Assembly (NCBI GenBank): GCA_021775915.1
Contig: JAJFGW010000023.1
Coordinates: forward strand, 39,227 to 103,226
Reading direction: 5' to 3'
From: Alphaproteobacteria bacterium
GTDB taxonomy: Bacteria; Pseudomonadota; Alphaproteobacteria; Micavibrionales; Micavibrionaceae
DNA length: 64,000 nucleotides
Shown piece after piece: positions 52,655 through 61,042 of this stretch. Made by a program: the position numbers and the translations under genes. The notes beneath the pieces are model-generated. The model did not search any database and was not told the origin of the DNA. It saw only the letters and a program-made list of their open reading frames with translations. Each line of letters opens with the position of its first letter. Positions within the stretch are counted from its first letter, which is position 1.

Positions 52655-52856
52655 CCGGCGCATTGAGGCAGAGATTCATATTAGCGCGGATAGTTGGAGC
52701 GACTTGCAAGACATGATCGACGCCATAGACCGAGAAGTCCTCGACGCGCAAGCCGCTGATGAGAATTTTTCTTGGACGAATGCAACCAAAAATGCAAGCG
52801 CCGAGGTTTCTATCAAAAGGGCAGACAAGCGGGAAGAACATGGAGCAGCCGAGTGA
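52647..52856 (+). CDS. Small hypothetical early protein
   Basis: The 69- or 71-residue protein (MNNRRIEAEIHISADSW) overlaps both neighbours by a few bases. It is acidic with no recognised domain. Confidence 0.5.
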   Translation: MNNRRIEAEIHISADSWSDLQDMIDAIDREVLDAQAADENFSWTNATKNASAEVSIKRADKREEHGAAE

Positions 52857-53046
52857 AGAAGAATTAAGCGCCGGGATTTCGGCCCTAACAGCTGACCTCA
52901 ACACGCTTATGAAGAATGCCGCGGGAGCAGGGCTAAGAGTTTTGCTGGAAACACACAGCCTGCAAGGCCCCGGCGGTTCTTATCCGCAAATAAACGCCAG
53001 CGTTTACAAACTGCCAGCAGGAACAAAAAGGAGCGAAACGCCATGA
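52840..53046 (+). CDS. Small hypothetical early protein
   Basis: It starts at 52840 (MEQPSEEELSAGI) with GGAAG upstream. The 68-residue product has no recognised domain. It overlaps the previous and next genes slightly, in a compact early operon. Confidence 0.5.
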   Translation: MEQPSEEELSAGISALTADLNTLMKNAAGAGLRVLLETHSLQGPGGSYPQINASVYKLPAGTKRSETP

Positions 53047-53303
53047 TGAAAAGCCCTAAACACGCAGAACATTTTGAAATTAACAATATGGGCGCTGTAA
53101 AGCTTTTGCCCCGCTGGCTCAGAAGACGCCGCGTTGCCAACACAAACCGCGACGGAAAAGGCCGAATATGCTGTTTCACAAAAGAAGGCAATTACGCGGG
53201 AAAAATAATATTCCGCAATCAGGCGCTCACAGGCCGCGCCCTTACAGAAATTGGAAAACATCAAAAGACATTACAGGAGTTAAACAATGCACAATTTTAC
53301 TGA
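53043..53303 (+). CDS. Small basic hypothetical early protein
   Basis: The 86 residues are basic (MMKSPKHAEHFEINNMG, RWLRRRRVANTNRDG) with no recognised domain. It overlaps its neighbours in the operon. Confidence 0.5.
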   Translation: MMKSPKHAEHFEINNMGAVKLLPRWLRRRRVANTNRDGKGRICCFTKEGNYAGKIIFRNQALTGRALTEIGKHQKTLQELNNAQFY

Positions 53304-53697
53304 ACAATTTATTACAGCCCTTGCGTGGTTTGCCGCGTTTGGATTAGGCATTTTCACTATTTGGCTTTTTGCCACCGCGTTTGAAAGGGTGCATTTACGT
53401 GCCAGACGGCGCGCTTTCAAAAAACCGGCCCCCGGCAAGAATCCGGCGCATGAGTTTTTACGGGATTGGTGCGACCGCACATCCGGAGCACGGATTTACG
53501 CCAGCGATCTTTTCGACGCTTACCGGCTTTGGTGCAAAGATAACGAGGTGAAACCATCCAGCCGCAACACTTTCGGCAAATCCATGACTAAAATGAAGGT
53601 CGAAAGGGAAACAGGCCGGTGGGTTCAATACCTTGACCTTGAGCTGAACCCCAAGGGCAGGCGGCGCATTGCGATTGAAGAAAAAGCCAACCGTTAA
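53287..53697 (+). CDS. Membrane-tethered copy of the primase-helicase C-terminal domain
   Basis: The 136-residue protein has one membrane helix (about 8-32), then a basic patch. The C-terminal 85 residues (PAHEFLRDWCDRTSGARI, LFDAYRLWCKDN, FGKSMTKMKVERETGRW) align with the ends of the two primase-helicases at 46860 and 58410. In those proteins this domain probably binds DNA or partners. It lies upstream of the excisionase gene. Confidence 0.72.
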   Translation: MHNFTEQFITALAWFAAFGLGIFTIWLFATAFERVHLRARRRAFKKPAPGKNPAHEFLRDWCDRTSGARIYASDLFDAYRLWCKDNEVKPSSRNTFGKSMTKMKVERETGRWVQYLDLELNPKGRRRIAIEEKANR

Positions 53698-53717
53698 TCC
53701 CCAAGAAATGACCGGAT

Positions 53718-54011
53718 ATGAACGACCTTCCCGACACATTCGGGGATGGCGAAGACCGAGGCGTTACCATCAAGGAAGCGTGCGAGATTCTTGGCTATTC
53801 CCGCTGGACTATTGAGCGCATGATCCGGCGCGGCGAGTTAATAGCCTATGGAAAAAGTAAGAAAAAAAGGATTCATCTTTCATCAATTAACCAGTATCGG
53901 ACTGTCTCCAGAGCCGTTGCTGACCGCGAGGTAGAGGCAGGAAGGGAAATCAAAAGGGTTTCCAAGCGGCATAAGAAAGCACTCAAACAACTGGAGGAAC
54001 TATTGAAATGA
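53718..54011 (+). CDS. Excisionase-like MerR/HTH protein
   Basis: The 97-residue protein has an excisionase-type HTH: GVTIKEACEILGYSRWTIERMIRRGEL followed by RIHLSSINQYR, and a charged coil. It lies directly upstream of the integrase with a 4-bp overlap, the common xis-int layout. Confidence 0.78.
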   Translation: MNDLPDTFGDGEDRGVTIKEACEILGYSRWTIERMIRRGELIAYGKSKKKRIHLSSINQYRTVSRAVADREVEAGREIKRVSKRHKKALKQLEELLK

Positions 54012-55330
54012 GCATTTATTGGTACGGAAAAAGAAGTAAATGGTGTTACGCCTTTAATGTAAATAAACAAAGATACACTGGCTATTGCGATCACCCCACA
54101 ACAGGGGAACATGCCAAAAATAAAACAGAAGCCCGTAAAATAGAAAATCAAATTAAGGCCGACGTTCAGAAGAAACTTGAAAATCCTGAAAAGGAACCCG
54201 AACCGTTACCAAAGGTCGGCTTTACTCTCACGGAACCCTTATCTTATTATTTGAAAAAATTGGAGGGCAAAGCCTGCTTCGCAAGTGCGAGGTCTTATAC
54301 GGATGAGCTTTTAGCATTCTTTGGTCGTGAAACCCCGATGGAAGATGTTGAGGATCGGATTGAGGACTACATTGCATATTCAAAAAAGCAGAAGGTAAGA
54401 TTTTGGGCGGGCAGGGATAAAAACGGAAAAGACATTTTTAAGGAAAGAGATAAATTCCGCAGCCCCAAAACCATCAATGAATATTTAGCTCACTTGCAAC
54501 GGTCTTATAAGGTTTTTAAAAAAGGGCAAAAAAAGAACATTAGAAAATATGTTCCTGCGCCACCGGAATACGATCCTTTGGAAACAGAAAGACGCATTCC
54601 TACGCCCATACCGCAAAATGTGGCAGAGCGCTTCCTTGAGGCATTTGATGAAACCTTACACGCTCACACGCGGCTGGCTTACATTCTTTGTGAACATACC
54701 GGAATGCGCGCACGAGAGAGCGTTCAAATCAAAGAACGGCAATACCATGAAACAGAAAGACGCATTCTGCTTACGCCGGATCAAACGAAAAGCAAAGCGG
54801 GGCGAGTATTGCCCGTTAATGACGTGGCCCACAAGGCCCTCATGGAATGCCGGAAAATAGGCGATTATCTTTGGGAGCTTTTGCAGCAGTACCCGCATTT
54901 AGCAAAAGAATACGCTGAGAAATACAAGATTCATAGCCGCGAGGATATGCCCTTCATTCTGTATAGAAAGAATGGAACCGGCGTTCCCCGACCTTTGAAG
55001 CACATTACAACAAGTGCGTGGAAAACCGTTAAGAAAGCCGTTGGTGCCGATTACCGCTGGCATGATACCCGCGCGGCGTTTTGTAGCGAAACGCTAGGCG
55101 CTAGTGGCGATATTTCAGCCGTTCAACAGATTGCAGGCCACCAAGATATAACGACCACACAGCGCTATTTATTGGCCTCTGACCCGCGTTTAAAACGGGC
55201 AGTAAACGACCTTGCTATTGCCCGGCCCACGGTAGTTCCCACCAAGTGTCTAACAAAAGTGTCTAACAAGGTTGAGAGCGCCCTTCAACAGAAGGCGCAA
55301 AGCGTTGAAAACCCTAGCGTTTCTGTTTGA
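54008..55330 (+). CDS. int: Tyrosine recombinase integrase
   Basis: The 440-residue protein has an N-terminal arm/SAM-like part and a catalytic domain. Catalytic residues visible are Arg in HTGMRARES, the His and Arg of WHDTRAAF (in place of HxLRH), His in IAGHQDITTTQRYL, and its Tyr. It ends 21 bp before attR, so it is the enzyme expected to act on the fMet core. The tail (CLTKVSNKVESAL) is charged. Confidence 0.92.
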   Translation: MSIYWYGKRSKWCYAFNVNKQRYTGYCDHPTTGEHAKNKTEARKIENQIKADVQKKLENPEKEPEPLPKVGFTLTEPLSYYLKKLEGKACFASARSYTDELLAFFGRETPMEDVEDRIEDYIAYSKKQKVRFWAGRDKNGKDIFKERDKFRSPKTINEYLAHLQRSYKVFKKGQKKNIRKYVPAPPEYDPLETERRIPTPIPQNVAERFLEAFDETLHAHTRLAYILCEHTGMRARESVQIKERQYHETERRILLTPDQTKSKAGRVLPVNDVAHKALMECRKIGDYLWELLQQYPHLAKEYAEKYKIHSREDMPFILYRKNGTGVPRPLKHITTSAWKTVKKAVGADYRWHDTRAAFCSETLGASGDISAVQQIAGHQDITTTQRYLLASDPRLKRAVNDLAIARPTVVPTKCLTKVSNKVESALQQKAQSVENPSVSV

Positions 55331-55351
55331 TATTTGCCCCACAAGCTTTTT

Positions 55352-55363
55352 GCTCATAACCTG
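55352..55363. other. attR core (12 bp)
   Basis: Identical to attL at 5905-5916. The phage side reads CCACAAGCTTTTT and the host side AAGGTCG. The rejoined attP would read TTTTT-core-TAGGCT. Confidence 0.85.
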
Positions 55364-55397
55364 AAGGTCGTAGGTTCAAATCCTACTCCCGCAACCA
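55352..55397 (+). pseudogene. 3' half of the split tRNA-fMet gene, attR side
   Basis: It begins with the core GCTCATAACCTG, then AAGGTCGTAGG and the T arm GTAGG/CCTAC, acceptor TCCCGC and CCA end. Joined to 5874-5916 it makes a perfect initiator tRNA. Alone it lacks the D arm and 5' acceptor strand. On - it also encodes the C-terminal tail of the serine recombinase. Confidence 0.85.
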
Positions 55398-56982
55398 GCT
55401 TTGTCATAGTTGTTTCGAGAGGAACGCTATTTCCCTGGACAAAGTGAAGAATAGACGCCATTTCCCCATGAATCTCGATTTCGACCTGTCCTTTGCGCTG
55501 GCCGGGGTGGATCGTTATTTTCTCAATCAGGGTGCGCAGGACCGCCGTGGCTTGCAGGCGGGTGTCCTGGTCGCTGTTGAGGGCCTCAATCAGCTTTTTG
55601 ATTTTGCGGGCGTAAACTTTGCCCAAATTGGGGTGAATTTCCAAAACGGTGGGGCTTTGCAGTTCTTTCAGCTCATTTTCAATATCCGCCTTGGCGGTTT
55701 CAAGTTCGCTCATTTTTTCTTTCAGCGAAGAGTGATACATGCCGTCCATGATTGAGGCCATAATGCCGTCGATCTTTTTCTTTGTTTCGGCAAGCCTGCG
55801 TTCAAGCCCTGTGCGGTGGCGGGCCTTTTCGGCGCGGGCGTTTTTTAGTTCCGTATGAAATTCCTTAATGAAGGTAGCCAGCACTTCGGGCTGCACAAGC
55901 TGGCTGCGTACGCCTTCCAGTACGCGGGTTTCAAGTGGCTCCACGCGGATGGAATGGGCATTGTCGCAACTGCCGCGCTCGCGCCGGTGGGAGCAGCCGT
56001 AGCGCTCCTGCCCGATGATAATCATCGGCCCGCCGCATTTGCCGCATTTCAGCAACCCGCTGAACAGCTTTTGCGGGCGGCGGTGTTTGCAGGGCGTATG
56101 ATGGCCGGTGTTGCGCTTTCTGGTGTTCTGCACCTTTTCCCAAAGTTCATTGTCGATGATTCGCAACTCCGGCACGGCCTGAATAACCCATTTGTCTTGC
56201 GGGTTGGGGCGGGCCTGCCGTCTGCCGGTTTCCGGGTCCTTGATGAAGCGCTGGCGGTTATAGACGATTCGCCCGGCGTAAAGCTCGTTATGCAGGATGC
56301 CATTACGGCGTTTCCTGTTGCCGTTGATCGTGCTGGTGTTCCATTGGCCGCCGCGCGGGGATGGAATGCCGTCAAGGTTAAGCCCTTTCGTGATCATCCG
56401 CGGGGAGCGCCCGGCGACATATTCAAGGAAAATGCGCTTTACGATTTCGGCCTGTTCGTGATCAATCTCACGCTCGCCGCGTACCGGCTCTCCACGTGCG
56501 TCAAAGCGCTGCACTTTCTTATAGCCGTAGGTGATTCCGCCGGGGATGAGGCCGCGGGTAACAGAACCGCGCTGGCCGCGCCTTGTTTTTTCCGCAAGGT
56601 CTTTCAGGAAGATCGCATTCATCGTCCCCTTAAAGCCGATGTGAAGCTCGTTGATCTCACCCTCGGACAGGGTCACGATTTTGACGCCCGCAAAGGTGAG
56701 GCGCTTGTAAATGGCGGCAATGTCTTCCTGGTCGCGCGAAATACGGTCAAGGGCTTCGGCCATTAGAACGTTGAACTTTCCCGAAGCCGCATCGGCCAGC
56801 AAAGTTTTAATGCCGGGCCGGAGCATCACCGTGCTGCCGCTGATGGCGTAATCGGTGTAGCGCTCGGTAATGAGGCCTTTCATGTCGCTGGCGCGCGCCT
56901 CGCAATCGCGCAGTTGGTCTTCAATGGATTTTTCGTCCTGGTTGTCGCTGGAATAGCGGGCGTAAAGGGCTATGGTGGTCAT
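55354..56982 (-). CDS. Large serine recombinase
   Basis: The 542 residues have a resolvase domain with catalytic Ser in ALYARYSSDNQ, then ALDRISRDQEDIA, a Recombinase domain (FLEYVAGRSPRMITKGLNLDG), zinc-ribbon cysteines (LLKCGKCGGPM, CSHRRERGSC) and a long coiled coil (about 375-440). The last 14 residues (VAGVGFEPTTFRL) are antisense to the tRNA 3' half and the stop lies at its anticodon. It catalyses integration or excision of the second element. It overlaps an upstream relic (ATGA). Confidence 0.9.
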   Translation of the reverse strand: MTTIALYARYSSDNQDEKSIEDQLRDCEARASDMKGLITERYTDYAISGSTVMLRPGIKTLLADAASGKFNVLMAEALDRISRDQEDIAAIYKRLTFAGVKIVTLSEGEINELHIGFKGTMNAIFLKDLAEKTRRGQRGSVTRGLIPGGITYGYKKVQRFDARGEPVRGEREIDHEQAEIVKRIFLEYVAGRSPRMITKGLNLDGIPSPRGGQWNTSTINGNRKRRNGILHNELYAGRIVYNRQRFIKDPETGRRQARPNPQDKWVIQAVPELRIIDNELWEKVQNTRKRNTGHHTPCKHRRPQKLFSGLLKCGKCGGPMIIIGQERYGCSHRRERGSCDNAHSIRVEPLETRVLEGVRSQLVQPEVLATFIKEFHTELKNARAEKARHRTGLERRLAETKKKIDGIMASIMDGMYHSSLKEKMSELETAKADIENELKELQSPTVLEIHPNLGKVYARKIKKLIEALNSDQDTRLQATAVLRTLIEKITIHPGQRKGQVEIEIHGEMASILHFVQGNSVPLETTMTKLVAGVGFEPTTFRL

Positions 56983-57062
56983 GGTTTTGTCTCCTTTTTC
57001 CGGGCTTTTTCGGCCTGTTTCTCTTCCTCCTCCAGATACTCTCGGACGGCCTGGTCTGCCAG
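56979..57062 (-). pseudogene. Truncated duplicate of the small gene at 57870
   Basis: The frame reads LADQAVREYLEEEEKQ and ends in TKP with TGA overlapping the recombinase ATG. It matches the C-terminal half of the protein at 57870-58061 (LAKQAVREYLEEEERQ). The HNH gene at 57103-57825 lies between the two copies. It has no start codon. Confidence 0.6.
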
Positions 57063-57102
57063 GATTTAATTGATTCTAGGGGTGTTTTAGGATGATGAGG
57101 GT

Positions 57103-57825
57103 TTAGTAGTTCCAAAAGACTTCGGTTGCCAGGTATTCGCATAATACGGAGCGCACGAGAATTCGGCCTTGTTGAACAACGCTATAGCGGTACACGCCAT
57201 CCTGAACCATAATCCAACCGTCTGACAAGTCTTGTCCTGTAAGTACCCGTGTCATCATACGGCTGCCTACTTCAGGAAAAAGGCCCCCAAAATCGACTGT
57301 TTCAAATTCGTTTCTTTCTTGCTCTGTTAAGGAATCTAAAGGGACGGTCGACACATGGCTTGGTTCTTCAAGCATAGGCTCGCCGTATTCAAAATAAGCA
57401 TGGCCACGCGCATTTTTAACAATTACACGCTTTATGCGGTCATATTCCGGTTTCCAAATCGTTTGCGTATCGCCACCAATCGTTTTGTACTCAGTTTTTG
57501 ATTTTTCAATTCTAGCTCTGAGTTTTTGACTATTTTGAAGAATGCGTTTTGCTCGCGGGATTTTTTGAATATCAGGTTTGGTTGAGCCTGTAAGAACACA
57601 GCTCAGAAAAGCGGAAAGGTATTCTTCATCCGGGGAAAACTTTCCGTTACAGGTTTCGCAAATCAGTACTACTGGAAGGTTTTCAGGGTAAGGCTTAAGC
57701 ACCAGGCTTTTTGAAGGAACGTGATCGCGGCTTATTTTTACATTCCCGATCCATTCTCCGCAGTGAACGCACCACGATTTATTGCGTTCGTCTGAGAAAT
57801 CATTAATTTGTTCCATAACCTCCAT
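57103..57825 (-). CDS. HNH-like zinc-binding protein, inserted cargo
   Basis: The 240-residue protein has WCVHCGEWIGN, SRDHVPSKSL and CETCNGKFSPDEEY, an HNH-type zinc cluster; the rest is beta-rich and not recognised. It sits between duplicated parts of a small gene, so it looks inserted. It may be a nuclease, perhaps defensive, which is inference. Confidence 0.7.
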   Translation of the reverse strand: MEVMEQINDFSDERNKSWCVHCGEWIGNVKISRDHVPSKSLVLKPYPENLPVVLICETCNGKFSPDEEYLSAFLSCVLTGSTKPDIQKIPRAKRILQNSQKLRARIEKSKTEYKTIGGDTQTIWKPEYDRIKRVIVKNARGHAYFEYGEPMLEEPSHVSTVPLDSLTEQERNEFETVDFGGLFPEVGSRMMTRVLTGQDLSDGWIMVQDGVYRYSVVQQGRILVRSVLCEYLATEVFWNY

Positions 57826-57869
57826 ATACCAAATTATCCGGTAAAATTATATGCTTGAGACATAACTTG

Positions 57870-58061
57870 CTACTCTTCTTTCTCTTGAACTTTCGCCACC
57901 TGTCTTTCTTCTTCCTCTAAGTATTCTCGGACGGCCTGCTTTGCCAGTAATTTCGCCAATTCGTGGATTGCCGGATGCACGGGGTGCGTTTGCCGCAAGG
58001 GAGGTGTTTCAGGTGTTTTGGTTTTGGACGCAAGCCGAAGCTTCGGCTTTTCATCCGTCAT
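57870..58061 (-). CDS. Small charged protein, normally upstream of the recombinase
   Basis: The 63 residues end in a helical acidic tail (AVREYLEEEERQVAKV). A truncated copy lies just before the recombinase. Its start overlaps the stop of the preceding small gene (ATGA). Confidence 0.6.
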   Translation of the reverse strand: MTDEKPKLRLASKTKTPETPPLRQTHPVHPAIHELAKLLAKQAVREYLEEEERQVAKVQEKEE

Positions 58062-58190
58062 AAGTATTTATCCATGTCTGATTTTCCGTTGTAATCCGCT
58101 GTAATAGCGCGTTTTGTCAACCTGTTCGCCCGGTGTAAACCTCGTTTGAAACCTGCGCGACTGGCGGCACGCCGCGCCGCCCTTACCCAT
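58058..58190 (-). pseudogene. Frameshifted copy of the 38-residue small gene
   Basis: It starts MGKGGAACRQSRR at 58190; one extra T (TTTC against TTC) shifts the frame. Restoring it gives FKRGLHRANRLTKRAIT and ends DMDKYL with TGA overlapping the next ATG. Homologous to 45636-45752. Confidence 0.55.
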
Positions 58191-58218
58191 GTCCGTTTGA
58201 GCGCGTGGAAGAACCTAG

Positions 58219-58304
58219 ATTTTTAGAGTGGTCCTGAATTTTTAGAGCGTTAGAGAGTTTAAGAGTCTTTTTCGGGTAATATTTCCATGCGCGCATATGC
58301 GCGC
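58219..58304. repeat. Repeats and palindrome downstream of the second primase gene
   Basis: ATTTTTAGAG occurs at 58219-58228 and 58238-58247, and a perfect 16-bp palindrome GCGCGCATATGCGCGC is at 58289-58304, in an A/T-rich spacer (58191-58409). The position matches the iteron stretch of the prophage and is a candidate origin. Confidence 0.4.
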
Positions 58305-58409
58305 GTCATACGTAACCCAGGGAAACTATCTAAACTATCACAACCATCTTAATGGCCTGAAAATTCTATAAAATATGCGCAGAGGGTTGAGTGATGGTTA
58401 GAGGGTTTT

Positions 58410-60044
58410 TTAGTCTTTATTCCCCTCTACGGCATTATCCTGTCTGCGCTGGTGTTTATTTTTTTCCTCGTCGTTCATTCGCTCTTCAGCGGCATCCGTG
58501 AGTTTTAGGCCCTTGTAATAAACAATGCTGCCGGTATCGCGTTCGAAATTCATTTCCGTCATACGGCGTCCAAAACTGGTCTGTTTTTGAGGGTCCATAG
58601 CATTTTCTTTGCACCAAAGCTGGTAGACATTGTAAAGCCGCGAGGCTGAAATCATGGCGCTGCGCTCATGTTGGCACCAGCTCTGCACAAACTGATGCAC
58701 CGGGTTTGATTCGTGCCGGTACTCATCCGTAGCCATGCGTATTTGCGCTGGTTTGTCGAGGCCGGTTTCTGCCCACATCCGGTAGCCGTCCAGCAGCCAG
58801 TTCAAAATGCCGGGCGCTTCTGCGCGCAGTTTTTTGTCGATGTCCTTGATTTTGGGTAGCGCACCGGGGTTTTCGCTCAAGCGTTCGGGATCGACAAAGC
58901 GCTGTTCAAATGGCACCAGCATCAACCGCCGCCAGATGCCTTCATCCTGCCCGCGAATATAGGGTTTGTTGTTGAAGGACAGGCACAGCTTGAATTGTGG
59001 TTTGAACTCGAAAAAATCCTGCCGCAAATGACGCACCGTCATTTTTTCGCCGCCGGTTAATTGTTTCAGCATGCTTTCCGCAAAGCGCGCACCGCTCTCC
59101 GGCTCTGCTGCGCTGACAAAACGTGCACCCGGCATGCGGGCAAGATCGGGGGTCGGCTCACCGCCGCGCCGCTGGTCGGTATGCAGAAGGCTGGCAAAAG
59201 GCGTTACAAGTGCGTAATCTCCCAGAAGCCAGTCAATCAAATCCACAAGCGTGCTTTTACCATTACTGCCTTCGCCCCAGAGCATAAGAATAACCTGTTC
59301 CCGCGTGCTGCCGGTGAGGCCGCAACCAAAAAACCGTTGCAGGAAGAGACGCACATCATCATCCGGCACGACCTCGCGGATAAACTGCTGGAAGGTTGGT
59401 GCTTCAGCTTCTGGGTCATAGGAAACATTGGCCAGCTTTGTAACCCGGTTCGAACGTTTGTGGTTTTCCAGCACAATACCGTCGAAATTTTCTGCGCCAT
59501 TATATGATGCTTTCAAGTTCAGCGTGCCATTCTGGACGTTAAGCAAATAGGCATGGGTATCAAGATCATTCTTGCTCTTGGTTAAATGCGGCCTGGCCTC
59601 GGTGCACATAGCGGAAACCCTGTTCGTATTGCCGGAATTGATACGAAAGCGGCAGAAGGATTTGAAAATCTCTTTAATTTCTTTTGGTGCAATATCATCA
59701 TGGCGCGCTTTTGCTATACGGGCGAAAATTTCGTTTTTCATTTTCCTGACGGTTTTCTGTGCGCAGAGCTGTAGTGTTCTTTCACCCTCATCCCGTGACC
59801 AGTATTTACCACTCCAGCCATACCAGCCAGAATCCTTTATATACATGAGATCCTTACCGTAACGGGAAATTAGCCGCGCTGCGTTGCCGAGATCGTTCAA
59901 ATCCTTGACGCATAGTTTGCGCTCTTGTGGCGAAAACTCCCGCCATTCGCCGAAAGCAGCCAGCGACTGGTAGTCGAAATCGCGCGGCGCAGCTACTGCG
60001 TCCCTGATAAGCTGGCGCAGAGCCTCTTCTCCCTTTTTCCCCAT
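58410..60044 (-). CDS. D5/P4-type primase-helicase of the second element
   Basis: The 544-residue protein has Walker A GEGSNGKSTLVD (about 272), SAAEPESGARF, RHLRQDFFEFKPQFKLCL and LVPFEQRFVD, N-terminal GWYGWSGKYW, and the C-terminal DNA-binding domain (PVHQFVQSWCQHERS, LYNVYQLWCKEN). It is a clear homologue of the prophage protein at 46860-48482 but diverged. Confidence 0.88.
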   Translation of the reverse strand: MGKKGEEALRQLIRDAVAAPRDFDYQSLAAFGEWREFSPQERKLCVKDLNDLGNAARLISRYGKDLMYIKDSGWYGWSGKYWSRDEGERTLQLCAQKTVRKMKNEIFARIAKARHDDIAPKEIKEIFKSFCRFRINSGNTNRVSAMCTEARPHLTKSKNDLDTHAYLLNVQNGTLNLKASYNGAENFDGIVLENHKRSNRVTKLANVSYDPEAEAPTFQQFIREVVPDDDVRLFLQRFFGCGLTGSTREQVILMLWGEGSNGKSTLVDLIDWLLGDYALVTPFASLLHTDQRRGGEPTPDLARMPGARFVSAAEPESGARFAESMLKQLTGGEKMTVRHLRQDFFEFKPQFKLCLSFNNKPYIRGQDEGIWRRLMLVPFEQRFVDPERLSENPGALPKIKDIDKKLRAEAPGILNWLLDGYRMWAETGLDKPAQIRMATDEYRHESNPVHQFVQSWCQHERSAMISASRLYNVYQLWCKENAMDPQKQTSFGRRMTEMNFERDTGSIVYYKGLKLTDAAEERMNDEEKNKHQRRQDNAVEGNKD

Positions 60045-60065
60045 GAATGATTGTCCTTATCTTTA

Positions 60066-60103
60066 CAAAAATAGAAATCCCCCTGCCGTTATTGGGCAGG
60101 GGG
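60066..60103 (-). terminator. Hairpin terminator after the gene at 60119
   Basis: CCCCCTGCC (60079-60087) pairs with GGCAGGGGG (60095-60103); the leftward tail is T-rich (TTTCTATTTTTG). Confidence 0.6.
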
Positions 60104-60118
60104 ATGAGTTGCTTTTAA

Positions 60119-60544
60119 TTATGCGGCTTTTTGTTTTTCGAAATCGGGCAAAGTATCAAGCCATTCGAAAACACTGCTTAGCCTGCCGTGAAAGTTATGA
60201 TGAACACATTCATCACCGGCCCGCCGCACAACATAATCCCACAACTCTTCACTAACTTTCATGTTATCGGGAAGAGTAGGAACTCGATCACCGTTTGGCG
60301 TGATTCCCCACGAAATAACAGGGTAAGCGTGGTATTGCCCTTTTTTACTCAGGTCTGGTCCCAGACATTCCCAATTTCCCTGTGCAGGAAGTTCGTTCAT
60401 GGGCATTGCTTCAAAGTCCTGGATGCCGTCGATAATTTCTCCGTCATCCATGATTGCCGCATACTCGTTTTTACCTGTGCGTTTAACGATGCGAACATAG
60501 TCCAGGTTAATGTACTGACTACCAGCACGGATAAATTTAGGCAT
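60119..60544 (-). CDS. Hypothetical protein
   Basis: The 141 residues begin MPKFIRAGSQYINLDYVRIV. The N-terminal half looks like a small beta domain (YAAIMDDGEIIDGIQDFEA). No family is recognised. It is transcribed with or upstream of the primase-helicase, separated by a terminator-like hairpin. Confidence 0.6.
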   Translation of the reverse strand: MPKFIRAGSQYINLDYVRIVKRTGKNEYAAIMDDGEIIDGIQDFEAMPMNELPAQGNWECLGPDLSKKGQYHAYPVISWGITPNGDRVPTLPDNMKVSEELWDYVVRRAGDECVHHNFHGRLSSVFEWLDTLPDFEKQKAA

Positions 60545-60657
60545 AAGTTTTACTCCTTATGGTTTGGGTTAAAAAACACACTCTCAGTTACGCCAATAAA
60601 AAAACCGCAGCGGCGGTCAAACCGGCTGCGGGGATAATTGATTTTAAATTTTGGGCA

Positions 60658-60689
60658 CAAAAAAACCGCGGTCTTTTTCAGACGCGGTT
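60658..60689 (-). terminator. Terminator in the gene-free stretch 60545-61042
   Basis: AACCGCG (60664-60670) pairs with CGCGGTT (60683-60689), with a leftward T run (A 60658-60663). The 498-bp stretch also holds a second hairpin GCAGCG/CGCTGC (60903-60920) and a vestigial gene end near 60724. I see no intact gene in it. Confidence 0.55.
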
Positions 60690-61042
60690 CACTCTAGGCG
60701 CATTTATACTCTGTCTCCATCATGTCAAACATTTTCTATGCTGTCAAGGGTGTTGCCTTCCGTAGATTCTTGTAAATCATTTTAATACAATCACTTAAGG
60801 TGTTTTTAGATTCGGTGTTTTGAGATTTGTATCGTGCAATATTAAGAAGACACACGGCTTAAAAAGCGAATCGGTGCAGCCAGAAAGCAGGCAATAAAAA
60901 AAGCAGCGCGCAAACGCTGCCAAAATTCAGATACACCCGTAGTCTCCGGGTACCTTGTCAAGTTTTTTCCCCCGAGTCAAGTCTATGGTTTCTTTGAAAG
61001 AGCTGTTATCTTTAAGATTAACCGAAATATAGAGCATAGATC

